Shown here: in pieces, positions 45,851 to 57,756 of the stretch | Position numbering within the stretch: position 1 is the first letter of the stretch | Layout: the number at the start of each line of letters is the position of its first letter | Assembly: GCA_026874595.1 (NCBI GenBank) | Contig: CM049319.1 | Location: forward strand, 16,021,601-16,085,600 | Reading direction: 5' to 3' | Origin: Sipunculus nudus | Taxonomy: Eukaryota; Annelida; Sipuncula; Golfingiida; Sipunculidae | DNA: 64,000 nucleotides | Program-made: the position numbers and the translations under genes | Notes under the pieces: model-generated | The model's input: only the letters and a program-made list of their open reading frames with translations | Told to the model about the DNA's origin: nothing | Databases searched by the model: none

Positions 45851-48800
45851 CTTATTGAAATAAACTAGAGTTCATTTATATGAAATCACATATATTGTAT
45901 AGTTAAGGTAGGCGAATGGCTGGTTTGTTATTATTGTATAAGCCTAGCTTCTGGATTTCTCCAGCCTTCTGAGCTGACTTTCAGTCATGCGGAGATATAG
46001 TGATGGGTCAGTGTCTGTTGTCCTTGGGGTCTGGTCAACCATGTGTCTGTTAACAAGACACAAAAAAGTAACCTTTTTAACTAGAAACTTCTAACTTAAC
46101 ATTCACTCTCATCTGCATCCTTACAACTACTTGCATGGGCAATTTGAGCATAATTGTCATATCCAGTTCTTCAGAAAGGTCACTTGAAGTTGCAGTGATT
46201 GGTCCAGTTTTAGTTGATAACTAATGTATGGGTTTACCTGAAATTCACTGTATATTGTACACTGATAGCTTTATTATCATTGGTAGGATTGAAAGCTCTG
46301 GAAGAGTTAATTCACATTATGTAAATTCTTGGTATGTATGTGAATGCACTCCAAGTTTTGTTGGTTTGTGTGTCAGTATATTTGTTGTGTTTAGTTGTCT
46401 CAGAAAGTAACAAATGGATTCAGGTGAAATTTGGGATGTGTACCTTGAAGCAACAAAATTATTCACTTATATTGTGACAAGCTGATTTAATGCCAATATT
46501 TAAATTAATCACCTCATAACAATATGCCATATGTTAACATGTTATGTTCTTTAGATTTGCAGCACAGTGGAATGTACCTGTTTGAAAGACTACCTGTCTA
46601 ATAGAGTGAACCAAAAGCATCACACTTTTTATAACAGATCTGTCTAAAAAGACCCCCTGTAAATTAAGTCCACTTTAGGCCAGTCCCATTGGGGGTCTTA
46701 TTCACAAGTTTCACTGTATATTTATGACGAAAGGTTACCATGACTTATTGTCATATATTAGAAAAAAATACTCTCTGCACTTTCGTAATTGTGGCAGGTA
46801 ATAATCTCTATAGTGCTTTAAAGATATTCATATTAAACTTGTCTCCAGAGGATAATACCCTTCTTGACCATTAACATACATTTTCATATATCATATTTTC
46901 ATATAGGTATATCTTAACACATCTGAAATCTGATGAATGTTCTTTGAAAAAAGTGAGTTATTGAACCAGATGAATGAAAATATTATTTTCATTAAAAATC
47001 ATTATTTATTAATCAAAGAATGTCAGCTTTAAGAAGAAACAGAAAAAAAATTATTTATTGGTATAATACAGTATATGATGGCAGTATGAATCATTTGTGG
47101 CTTATAATAAACCAAAACTGATAAAAGCATGTCGTAGGTGTTAAATAATAAATAACTACACTCCCAGTACATATCCAGCCATTATTTCCCTGAATATTTT
47201 AACACAAGTCGTGAGACAGCTTACATCATTTTTGATCGTCCATGCACTTCTTTCCCTGGTATTTAAAGGTTTAAATTGCACTCATGAGCTAAACTGGTAA
47301 TTGGTAAAAAAGGATACTAGTGAATTACTTAAGAAAATTGATAATAAAACTTATATATCAATCTAGAGACAGACCTCTGTTCTCATGATATAATGGCTCA
47401 TCACTATTTCTCTGTAATATTTAGTATTCTATAGGTGGTACATTATTTTGGTGATATATCTTATGATCACCTGCCCAATTTGGCTCTCCATTTTCATTAT
47501 ATTTAATAGTTTCTTACCAGTTTTACTTAACTTTCTTTGTCAGCACATCCTTGTTTTACACACAAGTGTATTATTAAACACCTGGCAACAGAAACATAAA
47601 CTCCAGTAAGGCCCAAATGTAGTTATGTGATGGATAAGAGCTGTCATTCACAATTAGTCTTGTTTCTTTGCTCATGCAATCAATGATATACTGTGCACTG
47701 AAAGAGAGGAGGCACCAATCTTGTTATTGTAAACCACAGAAAATAGGGGTTTATCTCAGTTTTAGTTTTACAGACAGATTTTTTGTGCCAAGTTTTCAAA
47801 TGGTTTTATAATTATGAAGTATTTTAACACTACAAGAGTTATGTGTTCACTTGTTTTGATGACTAATTAAGCATGCTCTGTTTCAATAACACCTCCAGCC
47901 TGCTCAGAGTGAGAGCTCTTAATTAGGGCTCCGCTTGACAAAGTGGGTGCCCTATAGTAATCACCCTGACCGGCCCTGTGTCTGCCGTCCACAAATTCAT
48001 TTCTGGAAGATAACACCAGTTTGGATTGACGTATGAAATTTTTCAAACTTGACTTATATAAAGCAAGAACTCTAGTGATTTTGGGGTCTTGAGGTCAGGG
48101 GTCAAGGTCCAGGACCCGCTTCTTTAAATAGATTGTGGATGCATTTTAAGCCAAATTTTTCATCCCAAACCTTCTATCTTACACATGTGACCCCCCTGAA
48201 TAGGGAAAAGATTCAATAAGTAAGGTTTTTATGAAAATATTCATAAATACAGGGGGGAGGGATAGGAGGGTATGTGTTCATCCCTGTTTGTGTGAAGGTT
48301 GGTGTGTGTCTTTGTTCACAATATAATTCATGCAATCATAAACAGAAACTCATGAATTTTTTTTTGGAATTGACAAATGAAGAATTCATTAGATTTTGGT
48401 GTGGATCCAGCACATGATACAGATTTAGGAACATCATTAAGGAATATTCCCACATGTACAATCACTTATGCACAAATGAACCTGGGATAATGGCTGAATG
48501 ATTGAATGAAAACATGGTTTCAGGAACATCCCACAATAGGGAAATCCACATGGTGGAGGCTTGCATTCCTTAGAATGTGAATTATTAGTTTTAGACATGA
48601 TACAGTAGGCTTAAAGAAAAGAAATGGGATTACTTGTAGTTTCAGTTGCTAAATCTTAGGTGCAGCAATGGATATATATCTTGAATAATTACTTTAGGCT
48701 ATTAATTTATATTACAGGCCTATTTATTGACACATAACTCTACCTGGAACATTAAATAATGGCCTTAATACTAGGGCTCACACAGTTTATCTATATATTG

Positions 48801-49220
48801 ATCCATGCTGGTGAATCAAAATAATTACCAAATGCTCAAACATGAACGGCATCATACCATGATCTAGATTAATCTTTCATGAATGGATACATTTGAAAGC
48901 TCATTTCTTAGTATAATATATATGTATCAGTTTTTATTACATGAAAATATTTTTCGATAACATTTTGAGAGTCGAATAGGTATATATGTAATAACAGAAC
49001 ATAGCCTAGTAGTGAAGAAGTTAACATACAGTTTGGTGGGTCCTCCATTTTAACCCACCAGTACCTAAAAAGGCAAAAAAGTAAGGTGAAATTTGCTATG
49101 ATCTCTAAATAACAGGTTTTGATTTCTGGAATATTTTATTCTGTACGTTAAAAAACCTGTTATACAGGCTTATTAGTAACATCATTCTAATCATTTATTC
49201 ACCATCTTCATCACTCAAAA

Positions 49221-49222
<2 letters not shown>

Positions 49223-49273
<51 letters not shown>
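49223..49273. repeat. (AT)n microsatellite
   Basis: About 51 bases of uninterrupted AT dinucleotides. Confidence 0.95.
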
Positions 49274-49275
<2 letters not shown>

Positions 49276-50165
49276 TTATATCATCACAGCCACCTTCTGC
49301 ATAATCACTTCACTGGAGTACATTAATTGCCACCAGACACATTTTGCTCTATATTCATATGTCTGACAGCCAGGTATCAATTGTCTAACACTTATCAATC
49401 ACAAAACAAGGACCATTCATCCACATGAACATTTCTCCCAATAACTTGTCCCTCTAAATAGTCTATTTCAAAGTAAATTTATTTTTAAATCAACCCGAAT
49501 GGAGTGACTTGCTTTCCATGGAATTTCTCCTACCTGGAGGTACTGTTTAGCTCGAACATTTTCTTCACTTTTAACTTATCACTCATTAATAGATCAGCAA
49601 AGCACAATGTGGAGCTTTGTAAATATGGATGTAACAAACTGTTACATTTCCCAGTAGGCCTGTGAATTGCGAGTTCCCTTAATTAGAATCAATTCAATTA
49701 TCAAATCTTAACCTTTGATTCAATCCTCAATTCATTTCTATCTCAAGGAGTTAATTTCAGACTTTTAAAAAAATTAAAGCCATTTTACCAAATTGGATCT
49801 TTGTAAATTTCGGCAAATAAAAGAAAAATGTAGCTCTCCCTCTATGTTTCTACGCGAGTGGATTTGTCCACCATGCAGCAAATGTTTAAAGTAGATTTGG
49901 GTCACATACATGATGAAATTAAGCCTCGGCAACCTGAACTGCTCTGTCAGATTTGAGCGCTCACAGGGGACTTTCAGAATGGTACAGACAAAATAACTAA
50001 TAACCAAAATGAATTTGATAAAATCAGAGGTTAATTATTGATTACAGTTTAATAGAGGGCTTGCAGTTCAGTGCATATATTCTTTGATGCATTGATACAC
50101 CCCTATTTCCAAGTCAACTAAACTGAGGAATTGATATAATAGATGGTGTCCTCATTCTTTCAGTT

Positions 50166-50168
<3 letters not shown>

Positions 50169-50242
<74 letters not shown>
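50169..50242. repeat. (AT)n microsatellite
   Basis: Two AT runs separated by ATACATGTAT, about 74 bases in all. Confidence 0.95.
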
Positions 50243-50246
<4 letters not shown>

Positions 50247-51888
50247 GGATGATTCTAGCTCTTTATTAGTGTCTCCTTGGTCCCTTCCTCTCTGAAAATT
50301 TGTGTTTATTTTTTCTTACATTAATCACTTAAATTGCCCCTTCACTTAGTAAATAGTTAAAAAAATAATTTCCCTTAATTACAAAAAAGGGCCCTTAATC
50401 TTGAAAGACAGACATAATTTTATAAATTACAGTTCTGTTCTACAATAATGCTGATGGATGCTGCCTGAAGTCTTATTTGAACAGCAGTATATAATTCTTT
50501 ACCAGCGATAGTTTCAGGCCATAACCTGCTATAATGCAAAGGAGAATAAAAATGGGTTTACATGTCAAAAGTTATTTATCAGAGCAACAACTTACAGTTT
50601 GAGGTATAAGTATCACTGCATGGTGCCTTTGTGCATCTTCACATGTAAAGTGATGGCAGAAAAATAGTTTCAAATGGGAATGCTGTGGGCCAGTTTTGTA
50701 CTAAGTGTTATTTTGTGCTAATATATCAGGTATCAAAACAGGTAAATAAAATAGTAGCATATCCAGTGGGACAGAAAATTTGTTCACTTTGACTAAACCT
50801 GGTCTTCAGAAGTGAGTCCAGACAGTATAAATCTGAAAAAATTTCATCTTCCTTCCACAAGGGGGGTTCAACAAGGGCTCATATCCCCACTAAGGAATTC
50901 GAAAAGAAAAACCTTCTCTCAGACATATACATCAGCCCTCGCTAAGGGTTTCTCATTAAATTATGCAAAGCAACCCATTAGGTACTGACATGAAGTGAAA
51001 CCTCATGAATAATTCATTAAAATTGCAAAACTTAACCATTGGCAAGGTACAAATTCATCAAGCCCTGTTTAAATATTCATGAGGGATCCAGGGTCGATCC
51101 ATTTAGAATTGGGGTGTGCAGATATTATTCATGCTGAGCACATCTGAAATAGCCCATTTTGCTTGGAGCAGCACTTGTCTTTATCAATAATAGATGGGAT
51201 CTGCTTTAATAATTCACCACTAGCAGTGTCTCTGTCCGTTTAGGCCACAACTGCGAAACCCACTCAGGCGTCGCAAAAGCAGTGTGGCTTAGGGACAAGC
51301 AAGTAAATTGAACGTTAGAAATGCATCAGCGGTGTGCATTACTCTTTAATGAAAGGCTCCACATGACTAGAATCGCAGGTAAACCTGCTCAACAATTATT
51401 CATAATAACCAATTTGAAATACACCTGTGTTTATTATTTTATCAGATAAAATACTTGATCCCTTGTTATAGAAATATAATCTGTATGAATCACAGTGTGT
51501 CGTCTGCCGTCAATGGAAAACTGATTGGAATACAGTATGTATATGCAGCTGAGATACAAAGCAACATTGTATTTGTCAATAAGTCCTCTGGCGTGTTATG
51601 TGTTTTGGTGAAGAAATAAAGTTTCAGACTTTCAGCAATGAGTCATTTATGAGCCATATTTTCTTACATAGTGATTTTTTTTTTCAGATGAACTTTATGT
51701 ACATGGTCAGTGTAAGGGTATTTTTAGGGAAAATGATACATTATCTCACAGTACAATAACTACAAGTTTTTTTAAAGGAATTTTTTTTAGGAAAACATAA
51801 AAACGAAATGATTAGTGAGGGTTTCAAAATTAATTACTCTGTAAACTAGTAATTTAAAAAAAATAACTCAGAAAACCAAAAAAACACG

Positions 51889-51917
51889 GGGGGGGGGGGG
51901 GGGGGGGGGAGGGGGGC
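51889..51917. repeat. Poly-G tract
   Basis: About 29 bases of G with one A, in an otherwise A-rich stretch. It could form a G-quadruplex on the plus strand. Confidence 0.95.
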
Positions 51918-53205
51918 TTATCTAAATTTTTGATTAATTTAAAAATATATTCTGTATCTGCTTTAGATGTGCAGGAATAAACTTTTTTGTTAAATAACAA
52001 AATTAAATTAAAACACTTAAAAATTCAAACAAGTTCCTCCAAAACAAAGTTTATTTTCTAATGTAGAGAATCTTCTTAGTTTTCAGAAAATGTATACTCT
52101 AGGGGGTCTTAAAGCATCAGTATGTTCAATGCAAAGGAAAAACTGAAAAAAAAGTCAGGTCATACAGGGGGACCAGTCCTGCCACCTTAAATATTATAAG
52201 TACTGTTAGTATTATAAGTATACTTTACGTATGGTACAATACACAATACGATATATTTAAGGTATAATAAGTTAGATTCTGAGCAAACTATCTTCCATGA
52301 AATTTGTTTAAACCATGAATTTAATTCAGATCAATTAACCAGTATGATTGCATTTAACTCATTTCTCTCTAATGACGTTTCTTTTTACATCCTTTTCACA
52401 CTGCAGAGAAACTGCTATTAAATGTCAAGATGAGTCTATGTTTATGCTATGTTTATCCATTCATTTGTCTATCCATTCTTGTGTCTGGCGGCTGATGGGG
52501 CTGGGTGTGGCCCTTTAATTAAACTACTACACAGAATTTTAAATTTTTAGTAATTATGCAAATTTTATGTAATATTTTTTTAAATAACAAAAAATGCTTT
52601 TACCCCTTAATTTCAAGACTGCTTTTGATTCTGTTTGTTTTATCTGATAGGGCTAGGTGCTGCTCTCTAAAATTGTTACACAGAATTTCAAACCTGCTGA
52701 CGCGGCCAACTGAGATACCATTCTCTGTGATAAATAGTTCAGTACATGTACATAGTGAAAATTCTATTAAATTTAAACTAAATTTTATGTTGCAGGGGTA
52801 CTACATGAGCACTACTTCTTTGATGTTCTGGTTTTTTGTAAAAGTAAGGAATTACAAGTTTTCTTTTCCAAATTATACCAATATCTAGAACTGTTTGTAG
52901 CTCTTCTGATTCAAAGTGACTGAGGTCAGACTAAGCTATATTTAGCCTGCAGAGATATATATGTCCTTTGTCCTTCTATCCAGCTGACCAGCCTCTAGCA
53001 GGGCACAAATTGTAACTGAAAAAGCTTGATTGGTAATTTTAACTTGTCAACCAGACAGGTTCAAGTGCATCTATTTAGAACTTTCAATAAAGGTCACAGT
53101 AACCTTTTATTCTTTGCTAATAACACAATTTTAAGTCAGACTTTCTTCATGTCTAGGGTTGCTGAAGAATAAATTTGAAATCTTCCACAACAGGATTATT
53201 TTCAG

Positions 53206-53277
53206 TAAGCCACATCAAGACTTTGAGTAAGCCACAACAGGACTTTGAGTAAGCCACAACAGGACTTAAAACAGGAC
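53206..53277 (+). repeat. 22-bp tandem repeat, three copies
   Basis: AAGCCACAACAGGACTTTGAGT and close variants appear three times, directly upstream of a SINE. Confidence 0.85.
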
Positions 53278-53280
53278 TTA

Positions 53281-53475
53281 GGGCCTGGACAGTCAAGAGA
53301 TAAAATGCTCGGCTCTCTCCGCTGGCGACCCGGGTTCGATCCCCTGAGTCATCATGAGAATGGGTTGTAGTTGCCCGTCCAAGGTCGGTGGTTTTCTCCA
53401 GGTCCTCCTATTTCCTCCTCCTCTTAAGACTACCGAACGCCACCATCCGAGCCATGGAGAGTGCCTTGTATTAGT
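53281..53475 (+). mobile_element. tRNA-derived SINE
   Basis: A tRNA-like head with CCCGGGTTCGATCCCC as B box (from about 53329) is followed by a conserved-looking body, GGTCGGTGGTTTTCTCCAGG and TCCTCCTCCTCTTAAGACTA. The A box is degenerate, so it is not a working tRNA. The body resembles SINEs shared among marine invertebrates, as I recall them. Confidence 0.75.
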
Positions 53476-54852
53476 TATCATAACTAGTTGTACAATCCAT
53501 GTAAAATATATGAAGTTTATTATAAATGCACTTACACACACATTGTTTTCCATAATCACAAAATATTTCCAGGTGTCTTCCTTGCTTTGTTATATAAACT
53601 GGTACATACAGTTTGAGGTATTGTTCACAAAGGTTTTTGAGATCTTTTTTGCTTTTATGCTATCAGTAGAAATTATATGGAGTTCATTGTGAGGGGTAAT
53701 TACAGTTGGCCTCGTCTGTTCCAATTAATTACCAGAGGCTGGTGGAGGTCCCTGGGAGAACAATTTATGTTTATGAGGGGAAATGAGACTCCAAATAGCT
53801 TCATTACTGTCTCTGCCAATGTGTAGTGAGATCATCACATGCGGGAGGATATATGACAAAGAACGGAGAGTTAGGCTGGTTTACCAGTTCAATGTACTCT
53901 CTGTGAGCTAATGACGGAAACAAACATTTGGTGCAAACAGTGACTGCTATTTTCAGAAAGGGATGGGGGTATTTTGGAGTTCCTCATGGGGTGGGTGATT
54001 GTTTTGCCCACTTTCCATACCCCATCTGCCCCCAACCCCATTTTTTGCCCCCTTTGATTTCTTGGCCTTGCTAGAATTTAATTTCACTGCTTTTTGGGGG
54101 GAGGGAGAGGGTGGGGTGGGGGGGGGGCTGGCTGGCATTTTAATTTTAAAAACCCGGAACTTTTGCTTACCTCCTTTCACAAATGATACTCCTCTTCAGT
54201 AGATAATCTACAACCCCATGTAGAGCACCAATTTTGGTAAAAAAAAATTTACCCTGTGTATAATACACACCCCAATTCTGGCAAAAATTCTGAATGTTGT
54301 ATTTTGTATTTGTACACTAGAGCTTGGGCATTCAGTAAATCCATCATCAGACATTACTCTATGGATATGTGTACAAAACAGCTTCCATTAAGGATGTATG
54401 TCTGTTCAATGCTCCATAGTGATAATTGCTTGCTGTATAAAATTTTCCTTTTTTGATAGCTTGTCAACTTTGTTATTGAGTTTTATCATAGAGCAACAAA
54501 AGCTAGGACAAATGTTAGTAACAAAAAGCATTTAAAAATGATCTTATCATTAATTGATAGTAATGTTCGCAATTTGAGTATGGCTTTTATGTTCAGTTTC
54601 TTAAAAACTTATTTCAGAAATGAGCATAAATACCAATTAAAACAGAAACATATCAGACACACATTTGTACATCAAACATTCAGTATCACATCAGGCAAAC
54701 AGAAATGTACATGTTCATCTAATATGTAACTATTTGTGTGGAGTTTATACTGTCTGATGTAAAATAAGGTAATGGTTTGGTTTATAGTCTGATATCACTC
54801 TGTGAGAGTCTCATCCCAATTAACACTTTTCCTTCCTGGTTGTGGGGGGGGG

Positions 54853-55684
54853 GCACAAATCCAGTGCCCTTACCATTGTATACTCATGCTCCACAGATAC
54901 CACAGACAGGGGGGGGGGGGGGGCAGTCACCCTTACACATACCACCTCCATAGACACAATCCCATTATCTATATTCTACATTGTGTGCTACCCATGCATG
55001 AACAGTACCCGGTACTTCTATGTGGAGAAGACGCACACTTGTGGTAAAGAGGAATAATAGTCTTAGTGAGGAAGGCTGTCTTAAGGGGACTTGAACCCAC
55101 AACCTTGCAGGCACAAATCCAATGCCCTAACCATTGTATCCTCATGCTCCACAGATGCTACAGTCAGGGGGGGGGGGCAGTCACCCTTACACATACCACC
55201 TCCATAGACACAATCGCATTATCTATATTCTACACTGTGTGTGCTACCCATGCATGAACAGTACCCGGTACTTCTGGGTGGAGAAGACGCATACTTGTGG
55301 TAAAGAGGAATGATAGTCTTAGTGAGGAAGGCTGTCTTAAGGGGACTTGAACCCACAACCTTGCAGGCACAAATCAAATGCCCTTACCATTGTATACTCA
55401 TGCTCCACAGATACCACAGACAGGGGGGGGGGGGGGGGGGGGCAGTCACCCTTACACATACCACCTCCATAGACACAATCGCATTATCTATATTCTACAT
55501 TGTGTGCTACCCATGCATGAACAGTACCCGGTACTTCTGGGTGGAGAAGACGCACACTTGTGGTAAAGAGGAATGATAGTCTTAGTGAGGAAGGCTGTCT
55601 TAAGGGGACTTGAACCCACAACCTTGCAGGCACAAATCCAATGCCCTAACCATTGTATACTCATGCTCCGCAGATACCACACTT
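54853..55684 (-). mobile_element. Tandem array of a tRNA-related SINE unit
   Basis: Three full units and one partial start with GCACAAATCCA-type sequence at 54853, 55111, 55367 and 55630, giving periods of 258, 256 and 263 bases. On the minus strand each unit carries a tRNA-like TACAATGGTTAGGGCAT A box and a GTGGGTTCAAGTCCCC B box. A G tract of variable length (about 9 to 20) at the same place in each unit explains much of the length difference. Units are otherwise almost identical, so the array is young. Confidence 0.8.
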
Positions 55685-55870
55685 TGATGTACACCTGTGG
55701 GTTTTATTTCTAACCACCTGTCTGGTGTGCAATTTTTATCTGATATGAAACTGTCAGTCAGATTTAACTCTGATTCTGAAGTGTGGCTGTGTATCTTGTG
55801 CCTGTTTGTCTGTTATATGATTGTGTGATGTATTACTGTCTGTCCTTTGTGGCTGTTATTCTTATTTGTA

Positions 55871-56290
55871 TCAGGGCTTTCAGGAACTTGGGGGGAGTGT
55901 CTCGTTCATTTGAAATCTCTTTCTGGCACTGAGGTCAGGGTGTCTGAGAGTCAGATGGGATTTCTGGCTGGTGGACTGAGAGACTCACAGCTGGTACTTG
56001 TTACAGTCACTGACCATTGCCGACCACCTCAGACAAATCCATCAAAACTGCCTTGACAACTGACAACTGTTCCTTACATTTCTCTCTAATCAGAGGATCA
56101 TATAATGGCATGGTATATAATCATAAAATGAGAAGATGATGATGTTTAGTACTAAATAAATTCATTAAATTTTACATAACGCTTCAAAATTTGGCATAAA
56201 TCCCTTCCACATGGGATGCTCAATAATCCCATGTGACTCTCCCAGATTTTAGCCTCAGCATCCCATTTTACTTCCTGTTGAAAGCCCTGA
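55871..56290. mobile_element. MITE with 12-bp perfect terminal inverted repeats
   Basis: TCAGGGCTTTCA and TGAAAGCCCTGA are perfect inverted repeats enclosing 420 bases. TGTA flanks both sides as a possible 4-bp target duplication. No transposase is present. A 69-codon frame inside is probably chance. Confidence 0.65.
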
Positions 56291-56934
56291 TGTATTCATT
56301 TGGAATTATTCTTCCTTTCTATTGAATAAGACAATTATATAATTCTTTTTAGAAAATAAAAAAAGAGAAGAAAATTTTGTCTGGTATTAATCATCTATTT
56401 TTCTGGAACAAGACCCTATAGATGAAGCATCATAAAGAAAGATTTTCATATAGGCAAACCTAAGCCTTCAGGCTTGCGCTCAATCCCTCTGATACTCTCA
56501 CTCGGAATTCACTTCATGATCACTGTGTATTTTGTACTATCTAGTATCAATAAAATCTTTCAAACAAACAAGGATTTTCATGTTTGTGCCCAATGATACT
56601 TCAAACCCAAATATTTACAAGAGCTGAGAAATGTAATTTCTAATGTTTCTGCAAGCATACAAACATATAAATCTCCTACACACAGGGACTAAAAGAGACG
56701 AATGGGTGTCATTTGGACAGATAATGTGATCAGAGGTCATTGGGACTGCTGGTGCCACCTGTGCCATATCATATAAACTAATTACTAGTACATATGCACC
56801 ATCTGAGAGAAGGCAGTTGGGCTTTCCTGTGATTTATAGGAATAACTGGGCAAAGCTTCTGAATCGTACTTGCATGAAGTATTCATCAAATTATTTTCAT
56901 GCTGAACTGATATTTTTGTTTTGTTTTATTTTGT

Positions 56935-57180
56935 AGCTCAGCTCACTTTAACTGGCTGAGCTATAGCAATTAGACCCTGTGTCTTTTTAAATATATACCT
57001 CTTAGCTTATATATGTCCATCTAAAGACCACCATGTTGTGCAAAAGCCAAGGATATTGAGGTCAAGTTCAGCATGTGGCACCTTCAAGACCTAGTTCACA
57101 TATAAGACCAAGAACATATAAGTACCCTGTGGCCTCATGCAGAGTTGGTAGAGGTCAGGGGAAAGTTTATTTTATTTTTT
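56935..57180 (+). mobile_element. Foldback 5' end related to family B
   Basis: AGCTCAGCTCACTTTAACTG then GCTGAGCT forms the same kind of hairpin as family B, with a different loop and a different sequence downstream. It looks like a related but distinct family, or a relic. Confidence 0.45.
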
Positions 57181-57561
57181 ATTTTTTTTTTCTACATTCC
57201 TTCTTCAATTTATACTTTTTCTAGGTAAGCGAAAAGTCACGGAATTCTCTAATGGAAAAAGTTATGAAAAGAGATATTTAGTGATGGAAACCAAATTGAA
57301 TTCTCAGTAAGAAATATTTGACATCCCTGACTTAAAGAGCCTGCATTTAATCAATCTCTACCAGTAATTAATATTCAGGGACCCTTCAGGTCTGGCTCTG
57401 GTGTGCAGGCAGATTTAATCACTGATTGTTTTCAAACCAAATTTTTAGTTTATGTCAATTTATGTCAGCTATAAAGTGAAGTGTTTGATATGAAGTTAAA
57501 AGTTTTAAATGTTTATTCTTCCAAGCCTGATAAGTCTGCATTGCAGGCCTACCATATCTTC

Positions 57562-57756
57562 CAGGGAAAGATCCAGGATTTTGAAAAGTGAGGGTCCAAC
57601 CCAGCAGTCCCAGGAAGACTTAAAAGAATTCCTAAAAAAAGGTCCCCTGGTCTTGAAAGGGAAAGGGGGTTTAGGCTGTAAAAATTGGTTTTGAACCCTC
57701 AAAAAAAAAGGATTGAGGTTCAGACCACCTGGACCTCTCCCCTGGGTCTGCTACTG
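57562..57756. mobile_element. hAT-like MITE relic
   Basis: The left end CAGGGAAAGATCCAGGATTTT is close to that at 39610, and the right end CCTGGGTCTGCTACTG is a degraded inverse. It is 195 bp. Confidence 0.5.

Noticed and set aside
52556-52888. 110-codon open frame in intron 4
   Set aside because: AT-rich, no recognisable domain, and no coding-like composition; length is within chance for 28 kb.
53305-53345. A functional tRNA gene, because of the GGGTTCGATCCCC box
   Set aside because: The A box and acceptor stem are degenerate and a SINE body follows.
53953-54202. Opposed Pro- and Gly-rich frames
   Set aside because: Both come from a G-rich low-complexity tract around 54100-54127.
55847-56056. 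Possible harmonin exon 5 after the CAG at 55872
   Set aside because: The phase works but the peptide has no PDZ pattern, and the block is the end of a MITE.
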